From Nissolia schottii (lineage: Eukaryota > Streptophyta > Magnoliopsida > Fabales > Fabaceae): DNA of 64,000 bases. Positions 37,848 through 49,258 of the stretch are shown piece after piece. A program made the translations under genes and the position numbers. The notes below the pieces were generated by a model. It was not told where the DNA came from and did no database searches. It saw nothing but the letters and a program-made list of their open reading frames with translations. The stretch's first letter is position 1, and every line of letters begins with the position of its first letter. Location of the stretch: assembly GCA_003254905.1 (NCBI GenBank), contig QANU01094832.1, positions 306,930 to 370,929 of the forward strand, given 5' to 3'.

Positions 37848-39006
37848 CCTTTTCTGTACATGTACTCATTTCTTTTCAAAGTGATGATGACATCATTCCA
37901 TTTTATATCTACTCAGGTCAATTTGGTTATCAACTATGATCTTCCTGTGAAACATACTGCTGAATATACCCGTGAATTTGAGCCTGATTATGAGGTGTAC
38001 TTGCACAGGGTTGGTAGGGCTGGACGTTTTGGGCGCAAGGGTGTGTTCTAGTTCATATCTCATTGCATTGCTACTTACCTTTGTGTAGATATAAAATAAT
38101 TGTAAAATATTTTGTCAAGAGAGCTTCCTTTTGCTACCAATATTTTCTGTAGGGATAGTTTAGCTCAGTTGAATTCTGCATGTTCTTAAGAAGAGGTTAT
38201 TTATCTTCAACAAATCATGTGCTAGCTTTAGCCATGCTTTCCATTGTTGTATTATAACTATAAGGATAAACTTGAGCCTAAACTGTTAGTGGTATTATAT
38301 TCCTCAAAGAGAATTTGTTGCCACCATGGTTCATTGGTTCAAAAATTAATGTTGGTTTTATTAATACTCTGATGGGATCAATATAACTTCAAGCAAGTTG
38401 TGTGTAGGTGGAAAGTTAATGTTACTTTGGACATAATAAAGTCTAGAGAAATTAGAATGTATAAAGTAACTATATATCTGGACTTCATATTGTGTCTTTA
38501 AATATATTTTCACATTACACTTCTTAAACTTGGCAGATCCTTATTAGTTAACCTTGTCCAGATTGGTTGTGCTTGGTTGTGCTGTTATATGTGCTTGTTG
38601 GGCCATACTATCACAATTTCAAAATTTTTGGCTAGCTTATATTGTAATGATAGTGAATTAAAAAATTTATTCTTCGTAAAGTTATGCATGATATTTTCAG
38701 TAGTGGTGCAAAATAGTAAAGTTGTTTTCCATTGATCCCACAGGGGCTGTATTTAACCTGATATGTGGTGAAAGGGATGAAAGGCTCATGCAAAAGATTG
38801 AGAACCATTTTGGCACCAATGTAATAGAGGTACGCTACTAGATAAATGGTTTTTGGATTATGATGGTCCATGCTTGTGGAAAGAGTCATCAACATATGCA
38901 TCTTAAATAACTTCGTTTTGTTGATGATGTCTCTGGAATGCAGGTGCGAGAAAAAAGTGTTGAAGACTATAAAGGTGCTCTTAAGGAAGCTGGTTTACTC
39001 CAATGA
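35051..39006 (+). CDS. LOS4: DEAD-box ATP-dependent RNA helicase, LOS4/RH38 type
   Basis: Eight exons: 35051-35287, 35471-35764, 36301-36528, 36963-37028, 37391-37795, 37917-38040, 38744-38829, 38944-39006. They join in frame to 500 residues (496 in Arabidopsis LOS4, as I recall). After a low-complexity acidic Thr/Ser head (1-80), all helicase motifs are present: Q motif [15 protein letters not shown], motif I GSGKT at 141-145, PTREL at 170-174, motif II DEAD at 245-248, SAT at 280-282, ARGFDQQQ near 403-410 and HRVGRAGR at 440-447. LOS4/RH38 is the plant Dbp5/DDX19 homologue that remodels mRNPs at the cytoplasmic face of the nuclear pore to complete mRNA export. In Arabidopsis it affects cold and heat responses. 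The third exon is slightly longer than in Arabidopsis ([15 protein letters not shown]). A (CT)n tract sits just inside intron 5. Confidence 0.95.
37810..37845 (+). repeat. (CT)n microsatellite in LOS4 intron 5
   Basis: About seventeen CT dinucleotides, 14 bases downstream of the exon 5 donor. It makes this 121-base intron almost entirely pyrimidine-rich. Confidence 0.9.
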
Positions 39007-39589
39007 TGGAAATCCGCAGAAGTTGAAGGATAGCTCCAGAACGTGCTTTAGTGGCTACGGGTTCGCAGATTTTAAGTTTTGGGGATGGACACATGCTGAA
39101 TGCCAAGCATGGTTTTAAGGTTGTAATGGGATTATTATTGATGAGTGGGTTTGTGTTTTTGCTGTAGTAGTGCAACTCTCTCTGGATAATCCCGAGTATA
39201 GAAAAATTCCATTTTGGTTGTTCCTGTTCAAATTCACATGTTCAAAATGGTTGTAAAGTCATGTTAAAATCGAAGGAAAAAGAGAAAGACACAAATGTTC
39301 AAAGGAGCAAGATCCTATCTTTTTAAAATGAAAAGCACTTGGTTATATTTAATATCTCGCCATGAGATGTTATATTAATTGGTGATATAATAAATGGTAG
39401 ATTGGTAGAACTCATGTTTTAAATTGGGTCATATTAATTTAAACAGGGTTCTATTTTGACCTTAATATGATTATATTTTGAACTTCAGAATATATACAAA
39501 TCTTATCGTACATGTTGCACATCAATATTTTTTATTATAAATTTTGGTATCCAAACACTAAATAAAAAACAAAAAAAACAAGACCACTG

Positions 39590-39870
39590 AGAAACCATAA
39601 TGCAAACCATAGCTCCATGTTCGGCTAGACAAACTGCAACCCCATTTGCAGTACGCTGGACAAGATCAATGCGCGCTTCCCAATTAACCCATGTCCCAAA
39701 CAACGTTTAGGCCCTGCTTATTTCCAAGAAGCTTTAACATCAGGGCATCTAGCTCACCCACATGAGCTGAAAAACACAATGATCAACTGCCCCTATATTA
39801 TCTCGAACAACATCATCATAACCACACATAACAGGATCAGAATTTAATTCAACAATTTTACATGCTATGG
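39590..39870 (-). mobile_element. RNase H-like (RVT_3) relic, probably of a LINE
   Basis: On the minus strand, short pieces in different frames resemble the RNase H-like domain of plant non-LTR elements in the right order. CGYDDVVRDNIGA (compare CGGVVRDSxG) is followed by GELDALMLKL with GLNVVWDMG (compare ELxALxxGLxxAWDMG). Then comes RTANGVAVCLAEHGAM (compare REANxVADxLAxHG). The frame shifts at least once between blocks, so it is not an active gene. The rest of a LINE is not visible nearby, and the same domain also occurs in stand-alone host genes. Confidence 0.5.
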
Positions 39871-39911
39871 GTGGAAGGTGAAGAACAGAAAAAGGAGAGC
39901 GGAGAGAAACT

Positions 39912-39937
39912 GCCACGTGACGTATTTTACACGTGGC
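39912..39937. promoter_or_regulatory. inverted G-box pair upstream of the DUF1992 gene
   Basis: GCCACGTG (39912-39919) and CACGTGGC (39930-39937) form a perfect 8-base inverted repeat around a 10-base spacer. Each arm contains the CACGTG core bound by plant bHLH and bZIP factors. The left arm overlaps a second core (ACGTGACGT), like an ABRE-type module. It lies about 205-230 bases upstream of the ATG at 40141, a usual promoter position. The function is inferred. Confidence 0.6.
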
Positions 39938-40140
39938 CGCAGCCTAACCTCTCATAATAAAGGGCACTGATGAATTTATTTGAAATGTAAATTAATAAAA
40001 AAATAAATTTATATTAATCAGCTTATTTTTATTTTCTTCCTTCAACTTTCAACTACTATTGAACACAATCCTACAAAGGAGGGAGGAGGACGGAGAAGAT
40101 GCAATAGTCGGAAGAGCAGAGAAGATCCAGAAAATCCCAG

Positions 40141-41976
40141 ATGGCCGCGTTGCTCCGGAAACCTATCAGATTCCACTCTCCCTTCAATTTCCACCGGTCT
40201 CCGGCGGTGGCGGCTCCCGTCGTTTCTGGCTCCACCTGTTACTCTCCTTTCTCTTCATCTTCTTCGTCGTCATCTACTTCGTCGTCATCTTCTTCTTCAG
40301 GTAAATCTCCGAAGGCTGAGAAGAAGCTGGTGGATCGTCTCTCCTCCGTCATCGACGCCGTCAACGACCGCAAACTGCCTCCGGAGCTTCGTGGCCAGCG
40401 CAACAATGTCAGGTAAAATGATTATTTTATTATAATTATCTTCCGTGACTTCAGTTTCGAATAACATGTTCTTTGAATCAGCAAGTTTCAGTTAGTTTGT
40501 TTGTGCTCAAGTTCCGAGCCCGAGTAATTCGTATACTTATGGATCCAGTTTCGCGTTTATGTTTCTCTAATTCCGTAAATAATAGATTCGATTCAGTTGC
40601 GAATGTGACAATATATGCAAATGCAGAAGATAGATTTGAAACTAATTGACGAGTGAAAAAATGAATTGCGATGAGAAGCTAATTTTCCCGCTACCTAATT
40701 GTGTATAACACCACACGTAATCTGACTAACTTCATATTTGCAGCGTAACAACTTAACTAACTGATGATTTGTGCTCCAAATGCATCAGTACTATGCCCTA
40801 TTGATGCTTCCTTGATCATGAAATTTTGATGTGCTCTGTTCTATTAGTTGTTTAGGAATTTCAGCTTTACGGGGCCCATGTTGTTTCATACTTTCGCTCA
40901 ATTTTAATGCAATAGCATAAGTATTAAACAGTAATTGGAATATATCACAAATTTTTCCGTACTATGTAGCATGAAGAGTTTCTATGGTTATTGCATGCTC
41001 CTAGCATTCTGGAGTATTGCGCTCATTCCATTCATGGTGACATTTCAATTTAACTTGGTTGAGAAATCTACTAAAGTTATGGTTGAAACTTGAATGGATG
41101 AGTAAGATGAGCTGAAATAATTTCACCTTGAGGCATAGTTTGTGGTATAGTGGAATTGGCCTTGAAACCAATGCTTTCATCAGAGATAAAGATTGAATCC
41201 TCATGTGAGCTTCTTGTAAAGTACCAAGCAATACTCTTCTGTTAATATAGTTGTTAGGTTTGTTAGTTATTCAGATTCTAATTAGTTATTACTGCTATAA
41301 TCAAATGTTAACATGTCCCACGTGGCATGAGGCACCTCTATCATATAAATCTGCGAATTGCAAATACTAGTAATCAGAAAAAGAGCATTTTTCCTGATTG
41401 TTTTGTTTGTGTGGTAGATGGCTTTGTGTCAGTTTTCTTCTCGTCTAGCGTTTGACATACATTGGCTGTTGGACAGGTCAGAAACCGATCTCATCAACAT
41501 CGTCGAGCAAAGAATATGGCATTCCATGGAAGGCGGCCATTTTGAGAATTTGCCCGGGAAAGGCAAGCCGCTCAAGCTTGACACGAACCCTCATGCTGAT
41601 CCAGCCGAAGACACCCTATACAGAATCCTGTCGAAAAACGGATGTGCACCTGAGTGGGTGGAGCTTAACAAAGAGATAAGATCTAGAATATCCGAATGGA
41701 GGGCATCCTTGAAGAAGTCTTGGGCAAGTAAATGCAGTGGAGATCACTCCGAGTGGTATGAAAGTTCAGAGGCTCTGAAATCGCAGCTTAGAGAAATCAA
41801 CAATATGGTAAGTTAGGTCACATTGCTTGGTTTATGTTTTCTGTCTTTGATCTATGTGATGTGCAATAAATCTACACTCATTTTTGCAGGTTTTCCGGTA
41901 TAACCTCATTGTTCCGTTTGGTCGGCAAATGTTTGGTCTTAAGTGGGAGAAAGAGATAGGTTATTTACAAGAATAA
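40141..41976 (+). CDS. DUF1992 / DnaJ-C28-like protein, organelle-targeted
   Basis: Three exons, 40141-40412, 41477-41807 and 41890-41976, join in frame to 229 residues. Residues 1-55 are rich in Ser, Arg and Pro with a long serine run, suiting a mitochondrial or plastid presequence. The DUF1992 domain starts at about 95: LINIVEQRIWHSMEGGHFEN, then LPGKGKPLKL and a conserved tail ending FGLKWEKEIGYLQE. Animal DNAJC28 carries this domain after a J domain; the plant protein has no J domain. Its molecular function is not known. The long first intron (1,064 bases) holds no recognised element. The start is the first ATG after the CT/GA-rich leader and fits the presequence. Confidence 0.85.
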
Positions 41977-44181
41977 TGAGATTCAAATGCTGTTATTATT
42001 CAACTTTGGGCTAGTTGGTTTTACCATTATAGAAGATGCAAAATACGTTATTTCTTAGCCGGATTCTTCTGATTTATTACCAGCTTTTAGTGTTCCCTAC
42101 TTTCAACTACAACCAAGGGAAACCGAAGAAGATCAAGAAATGATATGAAAAGGGCATGTAACACAGCAAAATTTCCGCTAGTTGTCATGAAAATTGTACT
42201 GCTTACGTTTATGCCCTTTGTTGATTGAAGTGCTATATTTTGCAGAAGGTAAAATGTAGTTCTTGGGTCAATGTGAACAAGGATATGAATTGTTAGTGTT
42301 ACTACTAAATGTTAGTTATTAATACCTTACATAGTTTTGATATCTAGAATGAATGCAATTTTGAGGATATTATCTCGACCATTTTATCAGACAGAATGAA
42401 AATTGACCTATATTGATATCTTTATTAGCGCATTATTTCTTTCTTTCCAAAGGAGGGTAGCACTCTTGCTGGCTGCTGCATAGTTTATTTAGTTTGGACA
42501 TTGATAGATGAAACTTTGTAAGCTGTTTAAATACGGTTATTACCCAACAAATCTTATCATTACAAACAAGGATACGAGAGAAAAAAAGTTAGCTGACTAC
42601 GTAGACCTATGTCACCATAGGAGATTATTATTTCTTTGTAGTTTGATATGTACTCAGTACCTCTTCTCACGATGGTATGAAACTACTTAAAAGGAAGACA
42701 CAATTTTTTTTTCTTATGAAGATCACAAGTGGTGGCAAGTATCTTTGACTGATGTCTTCTACTGTATTCACAACAATAAACCAAAAAATCAAATACGTTC
42801 TTAATTTTTGTACTCATAAAATAGAGCAAAGCAACTGCATAAAAGGATTATAAACCACCACGAACACATAGGAGGGTACATACACGTGCAACTTAAATTG
42901 ATTTGGATCTTTACCCGATCAAGTGAATGTATCTACCGTTGATGCACATCTCTGTCATATCGTAACTCATCAACATTAGTCAATTTATAAAAGGAGGAAG
43001 AAGATATTAAGATCATTATACTTTAAAAATAATGAAATAGTTGATAGAATTTAATTGTTATGTATTCATATTGTAAAGTTATTTTACTTTGTCATATAAT
43101 TAAATTTTGTTATATAAATAAAAAATAATTAATTATTTCTCCCACTACTTAAAAATCATGTTTACAAAATAATTTGATTAAATAGTAGTATAAAACATTA
43201 TACTATAAGTATATAACACTTAAAACTCATATTTCCTCACATCATGCTGACAACTTATTATTAGACAAGAGTAAATGTCACAATATTTATTTCAAACAAA
43301 TTCAATTTGAACTTGATTGATAACCACAAGCACAAGGCTATTCACATATTAAATTTCACTCATACTATTTTGCAATTGTTTTTCTAACTATACTTCATTT
43401 CAGTTTATTTATCTTGACACATCCTATTATATATTATTTTATACTTAAAAAATTACATTTAATGAAATTTAAATTTAAGACATCGTGTATATTACTCAAA
43501 CATCTTACTATTAAACGAATTCTAGTGACTTATCCTATTATATATGAATATGCTTTATGTTTATATTATCATTGTGTTACTATAAACTAGAGAATATTGA
43601 TTATATTATACTACATGATCGAGTAAAGTTAAATAAGGCTCATGATGTGTAAACTTTATAGGTTGATTGCTATTTTTCATATCTGTTAACTTGTACTAGT
43701 TTTCATATTTGCAATGTTACATTAATAGTGCAGAACAATTCAATAATGGATTTGTTAATAACCATTTGGTGTTAGTTATACTAGGTTTAAATTTTGTTCT
43801 CTGCATTTGTATGGTCTCGATTATGTTTTATATTTAATAATAGCATTTGCTTTTATACCAACAATCACATGCAAAGTGCGTACTCTAAAAATTACTGTGT
43901 TTAATCTTCTTTACCGTGTGCAATAGTTCATTATCCGTTGACATAAAAACCATGAAAAGGATAAGATAGGGCAGACAATTGATGCATTCTTCCACACAAA
44001 TTGTATCTACAGAGTGAACCATTTTCACTTAACAGATGTTGTAATGCACATGAGCTCATCACCATATAATATGAAGTATACCAAAATACTTTAGTAAGGT
44101 ATAAAAAATACATGAATTTTCTATCCGGCGTCTCCCTATTCTTGTCTTATCTCAGGTATCAAACACAACTTAATGTGGTGC
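41977..44181. other. intergenic between convergent DUF1992 and VPS37 genes
   Basis: The first 400 bases should be the DUF1992 3' UTR and the last 100 the VPS37 3' UTR. Short phrases near 42890-43000 (CGTGCAACTTAAATTGATTT, ATCAAGTGAATG) resemble VPS37 exon 3 and its flanks at 44940-45060. This suggests a decayed partial copy of that gene segment. Otherwise AT-rich, with no gene. Confidence 0.5.
42886..43020 (-). pseudogene. decayed partial copy of VPS37 exon 3 with flanks
   Basis: Text here aligns with the VPS37 exon 3 region at 44935-45075. Shared phrases are ACACGTGCAACTTAAATTG / ACACGGTGCAACTTACATTG, GATCAAGTGAATG / GGTCAAGTGAATG and CTCATCAACATTAGTCAATT / CTCATCCACACTGGTTAATT. TTTATAAAAGGAGGAAGA / TTTATAAAAAGGGGAAAG follows. 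The copy is diverged and shortened and cannot code. It sits in the same orientation about 2 kb away, so a local segmental duplication is the simplest origin. Confidence 0.65.
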
Positions 44182-45766
44182 TCAAACATGTGATGATCTA
44201 GCTGCAAGATGAATCAGAGTTTTCCTGTGGTAAGAGGTTCGTAGCTTCTTGTAATTCTGCAAGAAAGCTCCAAGGTCAATCTCTGCGGCAAGGATTTGCT
44301 GGTGCAGGTTTTCAGATTCCTCTTCTATCTCATTCACATCCTCTGCAAAACATTATTATAACATTATCATACTTATGAACTTAAGGAGGTCTTAACAATG
44401 ATAAAATTTTTGTGGAGTTATCCTTTGGAAACATACTTTGAATCCTATGAAGAAGGGATTCCGGGGAATTCAACTTGAACATTTCTTCTTTCTGATTTTC
44501 AAGCCCATTTAGTCTCTCTCGAGCAACAACTAACTCCGACGTCCGAATTATTTTACACTGTTTCAATGGAAGGTTGACTCTTGTCAGCACTTAGCATAAG
44601 AATGAATCTAGAAAAGAATCATACAAATCATAGGATTGTCTGTCTGTGATCTTACCTGATTCCTTAGTTCAACAATACGAGGTTCCTTTCTTAGATTTTC
44701 CTCTGAATTAAAAACAAGAAAGATGTTTGAGAAGCTCTACAATTATTCAAATGCCATCCAACCATGTAATGTCAACATAACAAATACAAAAAGAGTTCCA
44801 CAACTCTCACCAACAAGCAGCATATTCTCCTTGCAAAGTTCATCTCTCAACTGATCATATCATTAGGTAAAAAAACTAGTCAAGAAATACAAGCGGGTAC
44901 AAATTCAAGCATATAAAACACAAGTGCATGAAAGGATTGTACACGGTGCAACTTACATTGTTTTGAATCTTGACTTGGTCAAGTGAATGCAAAAACTGCT
45001 CATACACATGTTTGTCAGATACAAGTTTCTGCAACTCATCCACACTGGTTAATTTATAAAAAGGGGAAAGAGAGCATTAGTACCATTATATATAATTTAA
45101 AATGATGAAATAAACAATTCATAACAATAAACCAAAAAGAGATGAATACTAAACGACACAAAATCTTCTCAAGGGCTTTAACCTTTTGTCCTTCAAAGAA
45201 GCAATAAGTCCTGCAGCCTCAGCAGGGGGTTCCGTAGGTGTTGGCCAATTGGATGTGCCGGAGAAAGAGGCATTGGTCGTGGCAGGCCTAGAAGAAGACC
45301 ATGAACATTTTTTTTCTTGCGATCCCCTGAGTGCAACCAACATGAATCCTCTAAGAAAATTTCTACTCAGCTTAAATTTCGTTGTCAGTAAGTTTTGCCA
45401 AAATGACATGACATTATTTCTAACAACAATTCCAAAAAAAATTTGTAACTTATGTAGCATTCCTCATCATACAATTACAATAATACCAGTTTCCAATTCA
45501 CTCTATTAACTTATCCAACCACGTTTCTTAAATTTTAGCAACAATTCTAGCAAAAGTTCTGAATACATAGCATTACTCATCCTAAAAGTACACTAACCCT
45601 ATACTACTAGTTTCAATTTCACAAAGGACATGCAACCACATTATGAAAAAAAGAAATTGAGATTCAACCTATAAGAGATGACTATATGAAAACTGAAGTC
45701 CGATTAATCCAAGTTGCGGAAGCAAAGTAGGAAAGGTTACCAAAATCTATTGAACATTGATGCCAT
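44182..45766 (-). CDS. VPS37: ESCRT-I subunit VPS37
   Basis: Seven exons: 45741-45766, 45183-45326, 44957-45044, 44811-44850, 44656-44702, 44437-44557, 44182-44342. They join in frame to 208 residues. Residues 1-45 are Ser/Pro/Trp-rich and disordered (short MASMFNRFWG head). From about 47 the VPS37/Mod(r) domain follows: AAGLIASLKDK, SVDELQKLVSDKHVYEQFLH, a coiled coil through RIVELRNQCKIIRTSELVVA, and KLNSPESLLHRIQ. The end HRKTLIHLAARSSHV matches the plant VPS37 C-terminus. VPS37 holds the ESCRT-I complex (VPS23-VPS28-VPS37) together; the complex sorts ubiquitinated membrane proteins into multivesicular bodies. Arabidopsis has two paralogues, and I cannot tell which this matches. Confidence 0.92.
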
Positions 45767-47083
45767 GGTACGAACTATCTGCACAGAAACGTTGACCGAT
45801 CTTCGAAGGTATGTTGTTTTGAGTGAAATAAAAGGTACTATGAATGAATGAATGAATGAGATTGTTGTGTGTGTTGGTTGACAATTTAAGATCCTAAGTC
45901 CTAACTACGCAATGAAATAGAGCTACGTGTCTGTCTTCCTTCGTCTATGTCATTAAGCAATCTTCCCCACCACCAAAGAAATTTCCTCCTCTTTTTCTAA
46001 TGAAACAACAAATAAAAAAATCTAAACAATTCTACTTAATCTTTCTAGAAATTATCCTGCGTGTAATAAGTACTATGCTTTTTTTTTTGATGCGGATGAA
46101 TTTTCATTAAAAAAAAATGGCTTAACCTAATATGGAAGGCAAACAATACATTTATTTATAAGGACAATTTTCTGGCAATCCTGCAAGCCTCGTTAAAAAC
46201 CGTCAAATAAGTAAGGAAAAGAGTACTCGTCTAGACAAATTAAGGGGAAAATGAGTATTATGCTATTAATTTCATTTTAAATTGAGTTATTTGGATTCAT
46301 TTTGTGTCATTGGATAAAATTTTAATGAGAGCCACACTTCATTAGATAACATCCATGAGTGAATGGTTTCTTTTTTTGGTTTCTCACAAGTCTCCTCTTA
46401 TTGGAGACAATTCAATTCAAGGATTGCAGGCACATCAGTGTGGACGATTCTCTCAAACATTCAAACCATAATTTGTCATGTTGTGGTGTACTAACTCTTA
46501 CCAATAGACCAAATCTCATTTGGCATACCCCACACAAAATGAGTATACGTAACATTTCTCTTTAATTTCTAGAGTAAAGGTCCAAGTTGCTCTACATTTA
46601 ATCAACTTAACTTGGTCTCTAACCAAAAAAAAAGGGTCTAATTTAGTCCTTATCATATCCAAAAGTGACTCAAGTTAATTTCTATCGCACTCTATAAATG
46701 TAGTTAAACACTTGTTTAAACGTATAGTTAACCACGCCAACAACTTAATCGTAATTTTCTCTCCTCATTTGTTTCGGCCCCTCGATCTCCCTCTCCCTCA
46801 ACCGCTCCTCAAACCACCGCTAGGCCGGTAAGGTCAGGCCCTATAAAATAGGACCAAAACATTTTCAAAAACTTCCTTTATGTAAGATGCTAGCAAACAT
46901 GTCCATTAGGCCCAACACATGTTTTGACCCAAAAACAAGGAAATAAATAGCCTCAACACACTTCTTCTCCACCGTAACTGTCGACCGTCGTCGCAAACCT
47001 CAGCCACCGCCGCGCCGCGCCGCCACCGCCCACGCCCATGCTCATGCTCATTCTCAGAAGGAAAAAAAAAAAGAAAATGACAG
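45767..47083. promoter_or_regulatory. divergent promoter region of VPS37 and the PPR gene
   Basis: The two genes point away from each other with 1.3 kb between start codons. The stretch holds a (TGAA)n run near 45841-45860 in the VPS37 leader. A T-rich repeat-like start lies at 46081. A foldback-like segment at about 46570-46730 contains GGTCTCTAACC and GTCTAATTTAGTCC phrases. No coding gene is seen. Confidence 0.45.
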
Positions 47084-49258
47084 ATGAAGCCTTTGCTTCC
47101 CTCCCAACAAATCTTCAAGCTAAACCAAATGCTCTCAGAACTCACTCGCTCGAACCAACACTCCGAATCCCTCAAACTCTTCACCAGAATCCACTCCTCC
47201 CCCTCCCTCAAACCAGACCACTACACCCTTTCCGCCGCTCTCACCGCCGCCGCGAGCTCCCGCCTCCACGTCACCACCTTCGGGGCCCAGCTCCACGCCC
47301 ACGCGTTCCGAACAGGCCTCTTCTCCCACTCCCATGTCTCGAACTCCCTCCTCTCCCTCTACGCCAAATCCCATGACCTCGATTCCGTTAAGCGCGTCTT
47401 CGTAGAGATCCACCACCCAGATGTGTATTCCTGGACGACGCTGTTATCTGCAAGCGCTAGATTCGGCAATTTTGGTCATGCCCTCCAACTGTTCGATGAA
47501 ATGCCTGACAAAAAAAACGTGGCGATTTGGAACGCCGTGATCACTGGGTGCATAGATAATTATAGTTTTGCTGTTAAATTGTTTAGGGACATGTACAGGA
47601 TGGGTGTTAGGCCCGATCACTATACCTTTGCTAGCATTTTGAGTTTGTGCTCTGATGGGGAGCTTTTGGATTATGGGAGGAATGTGCATTCGGAGGTTGT
47701 AAAGAGCGGTTTCTTGGTTAGGACCTCAGTGATGAACTCACTGATCACTCTGTATTTTAGCTGCGAATGTGTCATGGATGCATTTGAGGTGTTTGAGGAA
47801 ACGGGGGAAGCTGTAACACGCGATCATGTCACATATAACGCAATGATAGATGGTCTTGTCACCGTGGACAGGAATGAGGACGCGTTTGTGATGTTCAGGG
47901 ATATGCGGCGGGCTTGTATTGGCCCGACGGAGCTTACCTTTGTGAGTGTGATGAGCTCTTGTTTGTCTTTAAGAGTTGGCTGTCAAGCGCAGGCATTGGC
48001 GATTGAGATGGGTTTTGTTGCTTATACGGCTGTTAATAATGCAATGATGACCATGCATTCCAGCTTTGGGGAGTTACATGAAGCTGAGAATATTTTCGGG
48101 AGAATGGAAGAGAAGGATCTTGTTTCATGGAACATAATGATCTCGACCTATGTTCAAGAGAATATTAGCATGGCAGCGATTTTGACCTATCTCAAAATGA
48201 GGAGGGCAGGTATTGAACCGGACGAATTTACTTACGGAAGTGTGCTGGCTGCCTCTGACTCTTTGCACATTGTGGAGATGATCCACTCCCTTCTATCCAA
48301 AAATGGGCTCGTGAAAGTTGAAGTTTTAAATGCATTAATTTCTGCATACTGCAGACATGGAGATATGAAGCGGGCTTTTCAGATCTTCTCTGATCTTCCC
48401 TATAAAAATTTGATATCCTGGAACAGCATTGTATCTGGGTTCCTGGTAAATGGATGCCCGCTGCACGGGTTGAAGCAATTCTCCGCACTGCTTAATACAC
48501 AGCTCAAGCCGAACTCCTATTCCCTCAGTCTTGTTTTGAGCATTTGTTCTGGCATATCAGCCATGAGTCATGGGAAACAGGTCCATTGCTACATACTACG
48601 CCATGGATTTTCTTTGGAAGTTTCTTTGGGCAATGCTTTGGTGACAATGTATGCCAAATGTGGGACTTTAGACATGTCTTTGAGAGTATTCAATTCGATG
48701 GTTGAAAGAGATACAATCTCTTGGAACGCTCTTGTATCTGCTTATGCACAACACGGGCAAGGCCAAGAAGCTTTGTCCTGTTTTGAGGCGATGCAAATCT
48801 CGTCTGGGATTGAACCAGACCATGCTACCTTCACTGCAATTCTTTCAGCTTGCAGTCATGCAGGTTTAGTGGATGAAGGTACCCGTATTTTCGACATGAT
48901 GGTGAAAGTTTATGGACTTGTGCCCAGTGTGGATCATTTTTCTTGCATAGTTGATCTGCTGGGTCGCAGCGGATACCTTGATGAGGCAGAAAGAGTAATT
49001 GAAGGTGGTTATTTCGGGGCACATTCCAACATATGCTGGTCATTGTTCAGTGCGTGTGCAGCTCATGGTAACCTAAAACTTGGAAGAACAGTTGCTAAAC
49101 TACTTCTAGAAAGAGATCATAACAACCCATCAATATATGTGCTTTTATCTAATATCTATGCTGCCGCAGGCCAGTGGGAAGAAGCGGCGAATCTGAGGGA
49201 TATGATGAGAGATTTCAGGACAATGAAGCAGCCTGGCTGCAGTTGGATCAGAACCTAA
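47084..49258 (+). CDS. PLS-class pentatricopeptide repeat protein (E-type)
   Basis: One uninterrupted frame of 724 residues, intronless as most plant PPR genes are. The repeats run through almost the whole protein with the P, L and S variants in turn. Recognisable repeat starts include DVYSWTTLLSASARFGNFGH, NVAIWNAVITG, DHVTYNAMIDGLV, DLVSWNIMISTYVQ, NLISWNSIVSGFLVNG and DTISWNALVSAYAQHGQGQE. The usual SxxGKQVHCYILRHGF phrase is present. The end, NIYAAAGQWEEAANLRDMMR then PGCSWIRT, is the E motif, and there is no E+ or DYW domain. Such proteins bind organelle RNA, commonly for C-to-U editing, and here a deaminase would have to be supplied in trans. It resembles Arabidopsis At3g49740. No obvious strong transit peptide is visible; mitochondria or plastid is assumed from the family. 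Confidence 0.93.
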   Translation: MKPLLPSQQIFKLNQMLSELTRSNQHSESLKLFTRIHSSPSLKPDHYTLSAALTAAASSRLHVTTFGAQLHAHAFRTGLFSHSHVSNSLLSLYAKSHDLDSVKRVFVEIHHPDVYSWTTLLSASARFGNFGHALQLFDEMPDKKNVAIWNAVITGCIDNYSFAVKLFRDMYRMGVRPDHYTFASILSLCSDGELLDYGRNVHSEVVKSGFLVRTSVMNSLITLYFSCECVMDAFEVFEETGEAVTRDHVTYNAMIDGLVTVDRNEDAFVMFRDMRRACIGPTELTFVSVMSSCLSLRVGCQAQALAIEMGFVAYTAVNNAMMTMHSSFGELHEAENIFGRMEEKDLVSWNIMISTYVQENISMAAILTYLKMRRAGIEPDEFTYGSVLAASDSLHIVEMIHSLLSKNGLVKVEVLNALISAYCRHGDMKRAFQIFSDLPYKNLISWNSIVSGFLVNGCPLHGLKQFSALLNTQLKPNSYSLSLVLSICSGISAMSHGKQVHCYILRHGFSLEVSLGNALVTMYAKCGTLDMSLRVFNSMVERDTISWNALVSAYAQHGQGQEALSCFEAMQISSGIEPDHATFTAILSACSHAGLVDEGTRIFDMMVKVYGLVPSVDHFSCIVDLLGRSGYLDEAERVIEGGYFGAHSNICWSLFSACAAHGNLKLGRTVAKLLLERDHNNPSIYVLLSNIYAAAGQWEEAANLRDMMRDFRTMKQPGCSWIRT

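Larger units (their letters stand above)
39007..40140. other. intergenic: LOS4 3' end to the DUF1992 promoter
   Basis: The region holds the LOS4 3' UTR, an RNase H-like relic at about 39590-39870 and an inverted G-box pair at 39912-39937 (both described separately). The last 100 bases are the leader of the DUF1992 gene. Confidence 0.55.

Noticed and set aside
38150-38200. tRNA-like A box (AGGGATAGTTTAGCTCAGTTG)
   Set aside because: No B box, anticodon stem or acceptor pairing follows; it lies in a LOS4 intron and is a chance match.
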